Positions 37,762-50,984 of a stretch of DNA of 64,000 nucleotides are shown piece by piece (positions within the stretch are counted from its first letter, which is position 1; each line of letters begins with the position of its first letter). The notes beneath the pieces were generated by a model. That model saw nothing but the letters and a program-made list of their open reading frames with translations, was not told the origin of the DNA and ran no database searches. A program made the position numbers and the translations under genes. The stretch covers positions 3,791,503 through 3,855,502 of the forward strand of contig NC_045143.1 of assembly GCF_008831285.2 (NCBI RefSeq). Direction: 5' to 3'. The DNA comes from Nymphaea colorata (lineage: Eukaryota; Streptophyta; Magnoliopsida; Nymphaeales; Nymphaeaceae).

Positions 37762-38051
37762 GATGACAACGAAGAAGAAGGCTCCTCCTCTAAAGTCTCT
37801 TCATTTGGGTCGTGACGGGGTCGGGCTCTGGACAGTGGATGCAATCTTCCCTCCCACGGAGACCGTGCGCGACCCCACCCTGCATGCTCACCATGGTCAT
37901 GGAGGGTGGAAGGCACGACTGCGCTTTTGCCGCCTTTCCCCCTCCCGCTTGCGCTGAAGGGTCCACAATGACCCGATCCGACCCTACAAGCCCGTTTGGA
38001 TTCAGATGTGGAGATATAATAGACCCAAAGTCCAGAAAAGGTCAACTCAGT
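37762..38051. other. GC-rich 5' flank of the CCR4-6 gene
   Basis: A GC-rich stretch directly upstream of the CCR4-6 start, consistent with a promoter or leader. A further GC-rich island at about 38330-38560 contains a minus-strand GTAGGT splice-donor-like site (near 38330) and could be a distal leader exon, but this is only a possibility. Confidence 0.4.
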
Positions 38052-40868
38052 TGTGCAATCTTTTTCTTTTGTTTTGCCTGTGATTAACTGTCAAGGGTCA
38101 TCGTGGCGTTACTATAATGAGAAGAAGAAAAATCAACTGTGCATGAAAAACGATAATCGCAATTTCTTTGTATCCTGGTGGCTATTGGGGGAATGAGCAG
38201 TCGGAGCTCGAAACCACGCCGACGACAATGATGGCGTCGATCGATTGGAGAACCGGACTTCCGCAGTTTCAGACAAGATCGATGTGCCGTCGATGAGTCA
38301 CATAAGTATAACAGGAGAGAGAGGGGAACCTACTGTCAATGGCAAGCGACCGGCGGCCACGGTCGCTCCTTGCAGGAACGGCGGCGATGGAGGCTCAGCT
38401 GGCTGCTGTCCAGAATAACTGATGCGAAAGGGAGAGGGAGAGGAAAGGACCAGGTGCGATGGGACCGGGAGACTTCCCGTCGTCTATTTTCCTGTCGGGG
38501 GTTAAGCCCTCCTTCCGATCGGGGATGATACGGACGGATCATCGGACATGGATTTTAAATTTTAAGTTTATTAGCATACGGATCAAACGCCAGGCTAACA
38601 AATACGATTACATGCCGTGATTGCTGCAAATAGGGAATCAGTTCAAACTTGAATTCTTATTTTTCAAAAAACCATTTTCTATACTGAATATTTTCTCTTT
38701 CATACTTTGAATAATTAGGTATAAACGTACTTGAAAAGTTGACATTAATTATTATAATTAAATAGTTACTCTGCTAGACCATCTTCTAATCTGCGCGTCA
38801 GCTTCAGATTTGCCTGCTGAAATTAAAAATATATATATTTAAAAATATATAAATTTTTTTTATTAGCATATCAAGTCATGTGAGTCTTCAAAGTTCCTTA
38901 ACAGGATACCTTCCACTTGCATTGTATTCATTAAGCTCCTTAAGGGCAGTCATCCGGCTTTCAGCTCTTTTAACCTTTCATCGTCTTCGTTTATGATTTC
39001 CTGTCAGCAACAATGTCATCATCAGAAACTCATTGCTTCAGTTGAGCGTAAAAAAAAAGAAAAAGGAAAAAAAAAAAGGGTGTACATGTTGCATAACAGC
39101 AGAAGCTAAAGATTCAAAATCAAAATAAAGAACAAGAAAGCCGCATTTCAACAAATAGCACAGTTCAACTTGTTCATAGACCTTTTTTTTCTCTGCTTTG
39201 GATGAACCTATCTTCATTATCAAAGAGTTTCAAATTTCAATCAGTTTAAGTAGAAAATTCCCTATTTTCACAAACAAATAGAAACATGTTTTTCACTCTT
39301 ATTTCTTAATTGCTCCACCGTATCATATCACAAGTTCACAACATTCATCCCAATCAATGTCATTGGCATTAATGCCACCAGCCACAATGTTACCACCATA
39401 ACCATGATCACTACCACGCCACAAACACGTGTTTGGCCTTGCAAAACTCTCATCATCCCTACCATTACCAACTACGGTAAATTTTTAAAAATTTTTAAAA
39501 ACTAAAAACAAATGAAAAATAAAATAACTAAGAAACTAACAATACAAACATAAAAAAATAAGTAGATTTGCAACAAATAAAAAATAAAAAACGAAAAAAA
39601 ATTGTTTGACATTGAAAAACTAAAAAAAAAAAGTAAAAAACACGTAAAAACGCGGTAAAGACGTATTTTTTTCGTTTTTTAGTATTTTTTTTAAAACACT
39701 TTTTTTGAAGTTTTAAATGACCATTTAATTTAGCTCACATTTTTTTCGAGAAAAACGCGCTTTCTATGACCATGACTACAAGTAATGCTGCCACCAGCAC
39801 CACCATCCCATCAACTTCCTTCACCCACCACCATCAGTTTCTGCCACTAGTGCCACCACTACTGCCACACGGTTGGCCACCACCAGTTTAAGCTGTTCCT
39901 TTTCAATTTATGAAACTAAAATGACAAAGTAAACATCATTTGGGGCATTAGTCCATGGCTTTTCTAAATGATCCTATATGCATGTGCTATTCTTATAAAG
40001 CTACTTGCAAATATAGGTTTTGAGTCATTTACAAGGTTAGAACTTTTTCATCATTTACGAAGTCTAAACAGCATTGAACTAAAGCAGTGGAACTGTGGAA
40101 CTCTATAGTTTGACAAAATAACAAAAAATGTCACGTAAATAAAACTTTTGCTAACCCTCGCATCTACTAACTACCACTTTTATAGTATTTCAAGAAAAGA
40201 ATAAACCTTTCATAAATTTGAAGTCCAACTTACAAACATAAAAATTGGAAATAAGGCCAACATGAACAATCTCTAATACAAGCAGAATTTGAAGGTAAAA
40301 ATAGAGAAGTTGAAAGGAAAAATACAAATGATGGAGCATATGGAAGGTGATGATGTTAGAGACAAAATAGAATCCACTAGGACCATGCTAGAGGAAAAAG
40401 AGACTGAGCTGGATGACTTGGATCAATTGAATATCACCCTCTTAGCTAAAGAGCGGATTGCAAATGATGAATTACAAGAGGCCCGAAAAGAAATAAAACC
40501 TATATGGATCGCTCTCCTTTTCTTTTGCATAATGTTATTGAAGAGAAAGAGCGATGTATCAAAATATTTAAGCATAGTAACAATATGCGAAAAAAAACAG
40601 AGCGATTCATATAACTATTATTTTTTCTGGCCTCTTGTAATTCATCATTTGCAATCTGCTCTTTGGCTAAGAGGGTGTTATTCAATTGATCCAAGTCATC
40701 CAGCTCCGTTTTTTTTTCCTCTAGCAGGGTCCTCATGGACTCCATTTTGTCTTTAACATCATCACCTTCCATATGCTCCAACATTTGTAATTTTCCTTTC
40801 AACTTCTCTATCTCTACCTCCAAATTCTGCTTGTCCTCCAGCTTCTTTTACATATCAAGAACCTTCTT
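38052..40868 (-). pseudogene. Decayed partial copy of the FDM gene (3' half), with inverted exon
   Basis: Blocks collinear with the FDM gene are recognisable: 38052-38150 matches its 3' flank (52540-52640); 38882-39000 matches the last exon (part of XH) but with a deletion; 39000-39480 and 39775-39890 match intron 5, including the CCACC-rich stretch; 39890-40275 matches 54775-55226. Exon 5 (XH N-terminal part) and most of exon 6 are missing. The coiled-coil exon 4 is present twice in opposite orientations (40279-40543 and 40547-40835). No full frame survives, and the copy ends at a junction with the NTT pseudogene at about 40870-40877. Confidence 0.85.
40279..40835. repeat. Head-to-head inverted repeat made of FDM exon 4
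   Basis: The + arm (about 40279-40543) reads EKLKGKIQMMEHMEGDD...LDDLDQLN on the + strand. The - arm (about 40547-40835) reads EKLKGKLQMLEHMEGDD...LDDLDQLN on the - strand. The arms are roughly 90 percent identical over the ~220-bp exon part and continue into intron 4 sequence, and the turn is near 40545. A transcript through it would fold into a long hairpin homologous to the intact FDM gene (exon 55670-55948). Confidence 0.88.
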
Positions 40869-40876
40869 ATCATTTC

Positions 40877-43800
40877 CACAAATGAGCCATTTCCACTGTT
40901 TTCTTGTGATTTGGCATAGGCTGAACCATTTGCATCTGATTCTGATGCTTTCTTTGTTTCTGTCACTAATTCTTCCTTTGCCAAAGTAGTGAACTGTGAA
41001 TCCAGAGAACGAGCAGCAGCGATCCAACCAAGGACAATCACCAGGAGTATGCCTCCAAGGTAGGGAGTAGAATTAGCAAGAGAACTGAATGTAAGAATCA
41101 TGAACTGTTGGATCAATGCATCGCCAGATTTGAATAGAGGATTGCAGATCACATCAATTGCAGCTTTTCCTTTCACCTGAAAAAGAAAATAAAAATTTGT
41201 AAATGAGAACTAGGAAGAAAGGATGTAAGAGAAAAATGCTGATACCATATGCAACAACCAAGGTAGCAAGATCTCTCACATACCTCGATGACAGCAAAAA
41301 ATTTCATACTCTCTCCCACACCAAATTTGAGGTTTTCCTGCAAATACCAACTCTCAAATTTGCATCATCTGTTGCCTGCAACAAGAAGATTTCAACCACA
41401 ATAACTAAAGGTGAAAAGTACCTTATTCTTGCGAGCAGCAGGTTTCGGCACAGCTGGGTCAGTCAGAACGAATGTGTTCACACTCCAGTAAATTGCACAT
41501 ATTACAAATCCCAGCAACACTTTCCCATCATTCCTCTTAGAGAGATAGCCCAACCATCAACCCCCGGTGGTAAATTTTTGTGAAGCTTTGAGAAAAACTT
41601 AACAGTGCGGCCGGAGAAAATAAGAGCAACATTCGCACCAAGCCCAAACAGTGGATAGAACTGTTTTGCTTCATCAACAGTGGTAATCTGCAGTGGACAC
41701 CATAGTGAGACCCAAGGAATGGCAAAACTCAAGGAGAAAATTAGTAAGGGCACATTGATATTTGATAGACAGGATTATGGACAGCAATGGCCTTTTCACG
41801 TTCTTATTATCAGTAAGTTGAATCAGTGAGCCAGATATCATAATCAAACAGAACTAAAGAACAGACCAATTCAAGTAACAGATGATTATTGAATGACATT
41901 CTAGTGGAGGCTGAAGTCAGAGAGTAAACGCTAAATTCTTTTCAAATAAGCAAATCCATGAGGCCAACAGTGTCGAGTAACACAAAAATTTTATCATGAA
42001 TGGCTCAAACATAGTTAAATAACAAGATCTAAGAAATTTATGCACCAGAATGGACTTCAAAGAGAATTTTTGTATGTAAAGCATGATATAACCCTCCTGT
42101 TGTAAGACTAACAGTAATTAGCAAAGTGATCTTCACTGTCAAAATTCAATAAGCATTTAATAAATAAACACATATGTTCAGATCACAGCAACAGCTTGTT
42201 AAGATCAATACACGAAGTCACGAACTAAGAAAACGCATGCTTAGCCAAGCTTGTCCGAGATATTAATTGGTACATTAAGTGACAGCTATTCAGTAAAAGC
42301 GACTACCCAGACACCATCAGAGCACATGATAAGGGTAGGTACAGGCAAGGGAGGGGAATGGTAGCTTAGACTACCATGTCACCAATACGTCAACATGGAA
42401 AACTTAACCAAGTTGTGCTAAATGGTCTCTGTTTTCATCAGAAATAAAGTAAAAGGACAGAGAAACATTGTAGACGAAGGATAGCCATCTGGGTTTAGAC
42501 AAAAGCCTACTAGCTTATCTCAACAGAGGCATACGTTGGTACCAAATTTATCGAACTCCCTTCAACTCGAACACACTAAGTTGAACCCCCTGGAGAGACA
42601 AACCGTGAAACAGAGAGAGCAACCAGCTCCTAATAGAAACTCTCAACCGAAGTGTCTCTTTTTGGTGCGAGCATGATGGTAAGAACATCAATGCAACATA
42701 GTCTCGGAAGGTAGAACTGATTGCATAAACCGATTCACCTTAAAATGCAGAATAAATTAGTTCATCATCTAAGCAATACCATCCTTGTCGGAGAGCAGCA
42801 ACTAAATCTGAATTTCCATCAGCTGAAAAAGGTAAATCATAAAACAAAAGAAGCAAGCGTTTCAAAGATCGCAAGGCAAGGTAAATAAAGGGAAAGAGAA
42901 ACGCAAACCAAAAGCACAGATACCCAAGGAAAAAAAATTTCAAATATTCGATTAAACAAGGGAACCAAAGGAACCGTCCAGGAGTCACAAATTCATATAC
43001 AAGTCTTCATGTATTAAAATAAAAAGGGGAAACAGAGAACCATTCTAGAAATCAACCTTCAAGGAGTCCACTAATTGATAACGAGAGTGTCGATTTCTAT
43101 CAAAACCCACACGAGAATATTATCCCCGTGGCTACTTAAGGTATAAAAGAAGCTGAAAAAAAAAATATCAAACAGATGATCACACGCACAAATGTATACC
43201 TGATTAGCAAACCCCCAAAAGAGAACAGAGATGACCACGCTACACCACAGCTCGGCCATGACATAGAAGAGGCAGAAGCTCCAAAACCTAAGAATAGCAA
43301 TTGGACCAAGGAATCTTGGGCCTAGGGATGCCAGAAGCTTATCAGCCAAAGCTGTTGGATGAATATAGTTGTTAAGAGGATACAAAACAAAGCCAAACAG
43401 CCCGAAGAAAGCAATGAAGGGCAGGATAACAGTATAGAAAAGGGCCTCCTTCGACAGAACATTTGCAAGATTTGTGTACAGAATCTTGAAAGCAATGGCC
43501 AAAGGGAGGTTAACCCAAGTCTTAAGAAATGGGATAATCTCTGCACTGCTGCCTTTGGCTGTCACCACAAGCACATCCTTGGTGTCCCTAAGAATGGTGT
43601 AGTTGAAGAGGATGCAAAAGAACATCAACCCAAGTGGGAGAATCTTCTTCAGCGTGGTAACCTCCACCCCCAAAAATTTGTTGGCCTTCTGGATACCGCT
43701 ACCACCATCATCAGCAAATGCCTCACCAGCAGATGCTGCTCTGCAAATCTGCAGTCTCCCATCATTCCTGGAGCTCAAGGGTTGAACCTTTATTCTGCTT

Positions 43801-43967
43801 CTGAGTCCTTGCAGGGAGCTTCCAAGCCCTTTGGCTCCAAATGATGGAAGGCTGCATATGGGGAGGTTGGGTCTTAAACTGAGCCTAGATTTCAGACTCC
43901 TTGACGTCTGGGTTTTTAGGAGTGAAGGTGGACAGGAGAGCCCATGCCGCTGGATGAGGGCCTCCAT
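40877..43967 (-). pseudogene. Broken second copy of the plastid ATP/ADP translocase gene
   Basis: Exon 1 (43967-43200) is still open over 256 codons, with roughly a dozen amino-acid changes from the intact gene. Exon 2 (41687-41422) has lost 4 bp near 41520, which shifts the frame (the read ends ...RGMMGKCCWDL). The 5' part of exon 3 (41336 to about 41238) has a 1-base insertion and is then fused directly to intron 4 sequence, so the rest of exon 3 and all of exon 4 are deleted. Exon 5 (41176 to about 40884) is cut off before its natural stop and joined to the FDM copy. It cannot make a transporter, although the promoter-side 0.6 kb is preserved and transcription is possible. Confidence 0.95.
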
Positions 43968-44959
43968 CGTCTGTGGAGAGATAGACCAGGCAGAAGCAGA
44001 ATTGCAGAGAGATAAGACAGACTTAAATATTGGGTTTTTGATGAAGGAGAGGATGGTAAATGAAAGTAATGATCCATTAGACCAGGTGATGACACTAAAA
44101 AATTGTGTTTATGGAAGGAAGAAATCCAATCAACAGCAAGATGCGATTTTTAAAGTCCACAAACAGTTCAACGGGCCTTCTCTGACTCACACACAGAGAG
44201 AGAGAGAGAGGGGTTGGTGGCTCCACAATATAGAATTGATTTATGAGAAAAATTGGGAGCTAAGAATTTTTGGTTAATGACTAGCCTGTCTTTTCCTTTT
44301 GCAACCACAGATATTCTTCTCCATTGGTTATGTTGGCCCATTGTTTCACCAAAAATGTTGTGTTTCATACCAAATTAGTATATTCACAAATCACAACCTT
44401 CAAACACACTTTGATAGCATGGCACCTTGCATCATTGGGGAAAAATTAGATTTTCGATTTTACAATGAGTATCAGACCAGTGTGGATATCGGATATGAGT
44501 ATGTATCAACAGATATGCATTAGATAGTCTGCAACCATTTAATCTTGTACCGGTTGATATTTCAATGAAAATATAATAGTGTTTCATTTAGGCCCCGTTT
44601 GATTGCAGGGAAGAATTTAATGTGGTAAATTTACCATGGAAAAGAATTCTAGAAAAAAAAAAACAGAGGGAAAATTTCACTTCTTCCAAAAAGAGGTCCT
44701 TTTTTATGGCAGGGTAAATTTTTGCAGGGTAAAATTAGCTGTGTTTGGTGCACATGGTAAAACAAAGGAGAGACTTTTTAAGTGACCGTTGGAAGATGTG
44801 TTTTTTTTTTTTTGTTCTCCTCCATTTTCACGTGGATACACTTGTATTATTAATGGGGCATCCAAATAACATGGTTAGCATAATGATACCCATTAATAGC
44901 ATAAGAACCTCAGCAAGAAGGACCCGTTTCATTTCATTTTCTATTTTTCCAATAGGATT

Positions 44960-45053
44960 TACACCTAAGCAAGAAGCATCCAGTACCTCAAAAAATGAAG
45001 CTACAACACCTCTTGGCAAGAAGAAGAAAGCAAAGGCAATCCAATCCGGTTAA
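44960..45053 (+). other. Possible captured terminal exon inside the element (unidentified)
   Basis: After an acceptor-like tract ending TTTTTCCAATAG, the + strand reads GFTPKQEASSTSKNEATT and then PLGKKKKAKAIQSG before a stop. The Lys-rich tail looks protein-like, but I do not recognise the gene. It is opposite in orientation to the CK2 exons. Confidence 0.25.
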
Positions 45054-45295
45054 ACAACAATCTAAGGTATCTGTGGAAACACAATCAAATACTTTTCCTT
45101 CTTTTTAAAAGGTAAATGATCATTAAGGTAGCATAAAAAATGCACATAAAGGATGGGAGCAGCTAAGAAAACATTCAGGATGATAATGATAGTTATCACA
45201 AACTGGTTTTCTGACACCTAATGAGTTGTCTAGCAATTCAGTACCTACTCATCCAATGGAAAAAGCCAAAAAGAAGTGAGAGGACGAGTTGGTCA

Positions 45296-47126
<1,831 letters not shown>

Positions 47127-47720
47127 CTGCATTATTCGCCACCACCAAAGAAAGAGACAACTTAGAAACTCCAAGCTTTCGCACAACCACCTTCTTCTTC
47201 CACCCTAAAAACCAAAACAGAGTAGCCGCAGGAAGGGAAAAACAGAAAAGAAAATGTACAGAGCATTTGAAGGACCACGGCGACGAATAGAAAAAGAAAG
47301 AACGCAGAATAGGGAGAGAGAGGTTGGCGTACCTCAACTTCTTCAAAGAACAACGGCCATGGCTGGAGGCAGAGCGGCGGCGGTGGTGCAGGGCGACCGA
47401 TCGGCCGAGCGGTGGAAGAGGAAGGCTCCAAGGAGGAGTCGATGAAGCCCTAACGGGGCGAAAATTTTATCCCCGCAAAAAAGTCGGACCCCTTTTCCTG
47501 CGGAAATTTCTCCTGCATTCCATGTTTTACCACGTCAAATTTAACGGTGTTTGAAGCCACGTCCAATTTCACCTCCGCGACAGTCTTTCCCCGACAATCA
47601 AACGGGGCCTTAAGAAAAAAAAATCCATGAAAATTGATAATCGTTTTGGTTGTTGATACAAGTTCCTCAGGAGCCCAGACCGAAGCTGTTCAGATAGGTA
47701 TCTGCTTTAACTGATCCAAT

Positions 47721-47835
47721 CTGGTCCAAATCTGAAAAAGGGGATCCAAGTCTAGGAAAAGGAGATCCATATCTGAGAAAAGGGGATCCAAATCTGAGAA
47801 AAGGGGATCCAAATCTGAGAATAGGGGATCCAATT
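47721..47835. repeat. 21-bp minisatellite (about 5 units)
   Basis: Units of the form AAAAGGGGATCCAAATCTGAG repeat with period 21. The source copy at about 19200-19250 has only about two units, so the array expanded after duplication. Because 21 is a multiple of 3, it creates a spurious repeated GSPFLRF open frame on the minus strand. Confidence 0.85.
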
Positions 47836-48210
47836 GAACCGGACCCAATAATATCTGGATCTAACCCATTTCTTATATACTTTGTCGCAGTGAACGATTC
47901 CCGCCCGTGATATCTTTTTTTTGGACTCATCTTATTAAAAAAGGGTATCTTCTCCGCTTTATAAACAAGTGGCCAGTGGGCCCTTAAAAAATTTTACCAC
48001 CATGCACTGACGCTGAAAGAAGTTGATATTTTTCTCCTTTTCCTTTCAAAATATCTCCTGTTCAAACGCCAAGGTCCATAGGCTAAATTTGGATCTGAAT
48101 CTATTTAGATGTGATTTGGCGGAGCATCGAGTACCCAATTTTAATTAGGTTCAGCATAGTCTTCTAACATGGATCCAAATCCAGTTCCGTGTAGATTTTG
48201 AGCCATATAA

Positions 48211-48449
48211 GGTGTGTTTTGATAGTCCTCCGATTTAAGATTTGAGGTGATTTGAGATCACTGGAATCTCAAATACGAGGATTCGAGGTTGGACTGCCCT
48301 CAAATCTGAGGTTTTCGCCATAATCTAAAGATTTCAAAACTTTTTTCATATAGTGGTAAAGTTCGGCGTTTGTTTACACTCCGAGTCTCATAAAAGGGAG
48401 GGACTTCAGATCAATTTTAAATCTAAGATGCAAGACTATCAAACACACC
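48211..48449. mobile_element. MITE-like element, second copy
   Basis: Duplicate of the element at 19648-19884, with the same GGTGTGTTTGA/TATCAAACACACC ends. One extra T in the left terminus marks divergence since the block duplicated. Confidence 0.7.
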
Positions 48450-49158
48450 CATAAAGAATTCAAGACGATGAGATATGGATCATATATGACCAGTCGATAT
48501 GAATTATAACGCGAACTTAGCTAGATAAACCTTTGGTATATACTAAAATTGACAGTTGAACCATTTTTTCAAGGAAAAAAACATGTTTTTAGGACTTCCA
48601 ATGCATGAAGATTTGAAGAATCTCAATGTCTAAACTACCGGAATTTTAGAACTTTAAAAAGCATGTGCACGAGTTATGGACCGGACAATCCAGATCTGGA
48701 TTCGGATGATATGGAACGATGGTAGGAACAAATACAAAGAAAGAAATATGACAAACCCACAAAAAATATCTTGCGTCGAAGAAGTTTCAGAATTCAGCAG
48801 GAAAGTTTTTTTCCTATGGAAGGTCCTACTTATGAAGCACAAAATTTTTCAAGTCTCACTTTTGCCCTTATTAGGGAAAAACCTTTCATTCAACCAGCAG
48901 GAGCATTTTGGTCATAACACATTGTCCCTTGTTGAGGACTACATATATAACCTGCTCTGATCAAGCACCACCAAAATGAACCCTTTTGCGTGTGCTTTGC
49001 ATGCATGGCTCATGCTTGCTAAAAGCTTGAGTTTCCGACTCAACTCATATTGTAAACTTGTTGCTGTTTTTAAACTCAAACAAAGTTTTCGAGAGAACGG
49101 CGGGTTTTGGCAGTAAGAAGTTGTCCCTCCATCAAAGTTGAATCGAGATGTACCTTTA

Positions 49159-49320
49159 GAGGGTGTTTGACATCAGAGACATTATGGAATGTCTCATGAA
49201 TCTGCCAAAAAAATAAGATAGATTCATAGAACACTAGAACTAATCTCTCATGAATATACCCCAACTTTTGAGGCAAGTTCGTGAGATACATGCAAAGTGT
49301 CCCTGCTGCCAAACAGTCCC
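49159..49320. mobile_element. Small Tourist/PIF-like MITE, second copy
   Basis: 162 bp flanked by TTA (49156-49158 and 49321-49323). Termini are GAGGGTGTTTGACATCAGAG and, on the reverse strand, GGGACTGTTTGGCAGCAGGG. It is the copy of the element at 23816-23979 carried by the block duplication. Confidence 0.55.
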
Positions 49321-49786
49321 TTAAGCTATTACGATGTTGCTCGCAAAACTGCCAAACTAAGAACTTTATTTTGTGTTCCATCATCCATATCCGGAAATTG
49401 TCTTTCACCATCATAGAAAGGAAATTGGCCTTGTTAAGTTCCGTTCAGACTCTGGCCCTATTCAGTTTTTACTGAATTCGATTAACTAGATTCTATATAA
49501 TTGGATTTGCATCTCAAACTCTACTTTTAAACGAAAAATCAACCTTTATTTGTAATTCGATAAGATCTTTATATCAAGAACGGGTTCATATTCAACTACG
49601 AAACTGCATATGGATTAGTAATAAGCTTAAGACATCTTTGCCAGATCCGACTGAACAAATCAGTAACACCATATGTTTGATTCATTTGTATAACCAAATA
49701 CAGGAATGTCAAATAATTCAGAAACATCTAAAAGAAAGTCACCTTTCGTCTACATTTGCTTGATCCATCGCACTTCGTTTATTTTC

Positions 49787-50788
49787 AAACAAACTAATAT
49801 GCTAAGAGCATTAATTAAGCACTAGTATGCTAAGCGCATTAATTAAGCACTACTATGCTAATCGCATTAACTGGATAGTATGCAGAAATTTCAAATGTTG
49901 ACATTTTCCAAAATTAATTTGATTGGATCTATGTATAATATGTTAGCTAGCTTTTCGTATGTAATGGAGTTAGCTAAGCACTAGTATGCTAAGCGCATTA
50001 ATTAAGCACTAGTATGCTAAGCGCATTAATTGGATAGTATGGAGAAATTTCAAATGTAGAGATTTTCCAAAATTAATTTGATTGGATCTATGTATAATAT
50101 GTTAGCTAGCTTTTCATATGTAATGGAGTTAGCTAAGCAAGTATGCTAAGCGCATTAATTAAGCACTAGCATGCTAAGTGCATTAATTGGATAGTATGCA
50201 GAAATTTCAAATGTAGACATTTTCCAAAATTAATTTGATTGGATCTATGTATAATATGTTAGCTAGCTTTTCGTATGTAATGGAGTTAGCTAAGCACTAG
50301 TATGCTAAGCGCATTAATTGGAAAATGTCCACATTTGAAATTTCTGCATACTATCCAATTAATGCGCTTAGCATACTAGTGCTTAATTAATGCTCTTAGC
50401 ATACTAGTGCTTAATTAATGCGCTTAGCATACTAGTGCTTAGCTAACTCCATTACATACGAAAAGCTAGCTAACATATTATACATAGACCCAATCAAATT
50501 AATTTTGGAAAATGTCTACATTTGAAATTTCTGCATACTATCCAATTAATGCGCTTAGCATACTAGTGCTTAATTAATGCTCTTAGCATACTAGTGCTTA
50601 GCTAACTCCATTACATACGAAAAGCTAGCTAACATATTATACATAGATCCAATCAAATTAATTTTGGAAAATGTCAACATTTGAAATTTCTGCATACTAT
50701 CCAGTTAATGCGATTAGCATAGTAGTGCTTAATTAATGCGCTTAGCATACTAGTGCTTAATTAATGCGCTTAGCATATTAGTTTGTTT
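49787..50788. mobile_element. 1.0-kb foldback (long inverted repeat) element
   Basis: The ends are AAACAAACTAATATGCTAAG and its reverse complement. The whole interval is an inverted repeat: left arm 49787-50322, right arm 50354-50788, with a 31-nt central loop. Each arm is built from about 158-bp units (three forward, two reversed) containing GGATAGTATGCAGAAATTTC, a GTTAGCTAGCTTTTCGTATG segment, and short repeats of GCTAAGCGCATTAATTAAGC. There is no open frame of note. It sits exactly at the end of the NTT-block duplication. It may be a foldback-type transposon or a MITE array, or it may have arisen by inverted duplication. Confidence 0.9.
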
Positions 50789-50796
50789 CGGTGAAG

Positions 50797-50984
50797 AACT
50801 TCGTATAATTTTTGCTGATCGGAATAGTTATGTCGTACTTTAAAACTTTGTATGATTTTTGCTGATCGGAATAGTTATGTCGTACTTTAAAACTTTGTAT
50901 GATGTTTGCTGATCGGAATATTTACGTTGTGCTTTAAAACTTCATATAAATTTTGCTGATTGGAATATTTACATCGTGCTTTGA
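50797..50984. repeat. 47-bp tandem repeat (4 copies)
   Basis: TTTGCTGATCGGAAT recurs with exact 47-bp spacing (GCTGAT at 50814, 50861, 50908, 50955), with increasing divergence to the right. It abuts the foldback element. Confidence 0.9.

Noticed and set aside
38336-38542. 68-codon GC-rich frame on the minus strand
   Set aside because: No domain; more likely a leader or promoter segment upstream of the CCR4-6 gene or inserted DNA in the FDM copy.
47667-47930. Frame with repeated GSPFLRF units
   Set aside because: It is the translation of a 21-bp minisatellite in non-coding duplicated DNA.
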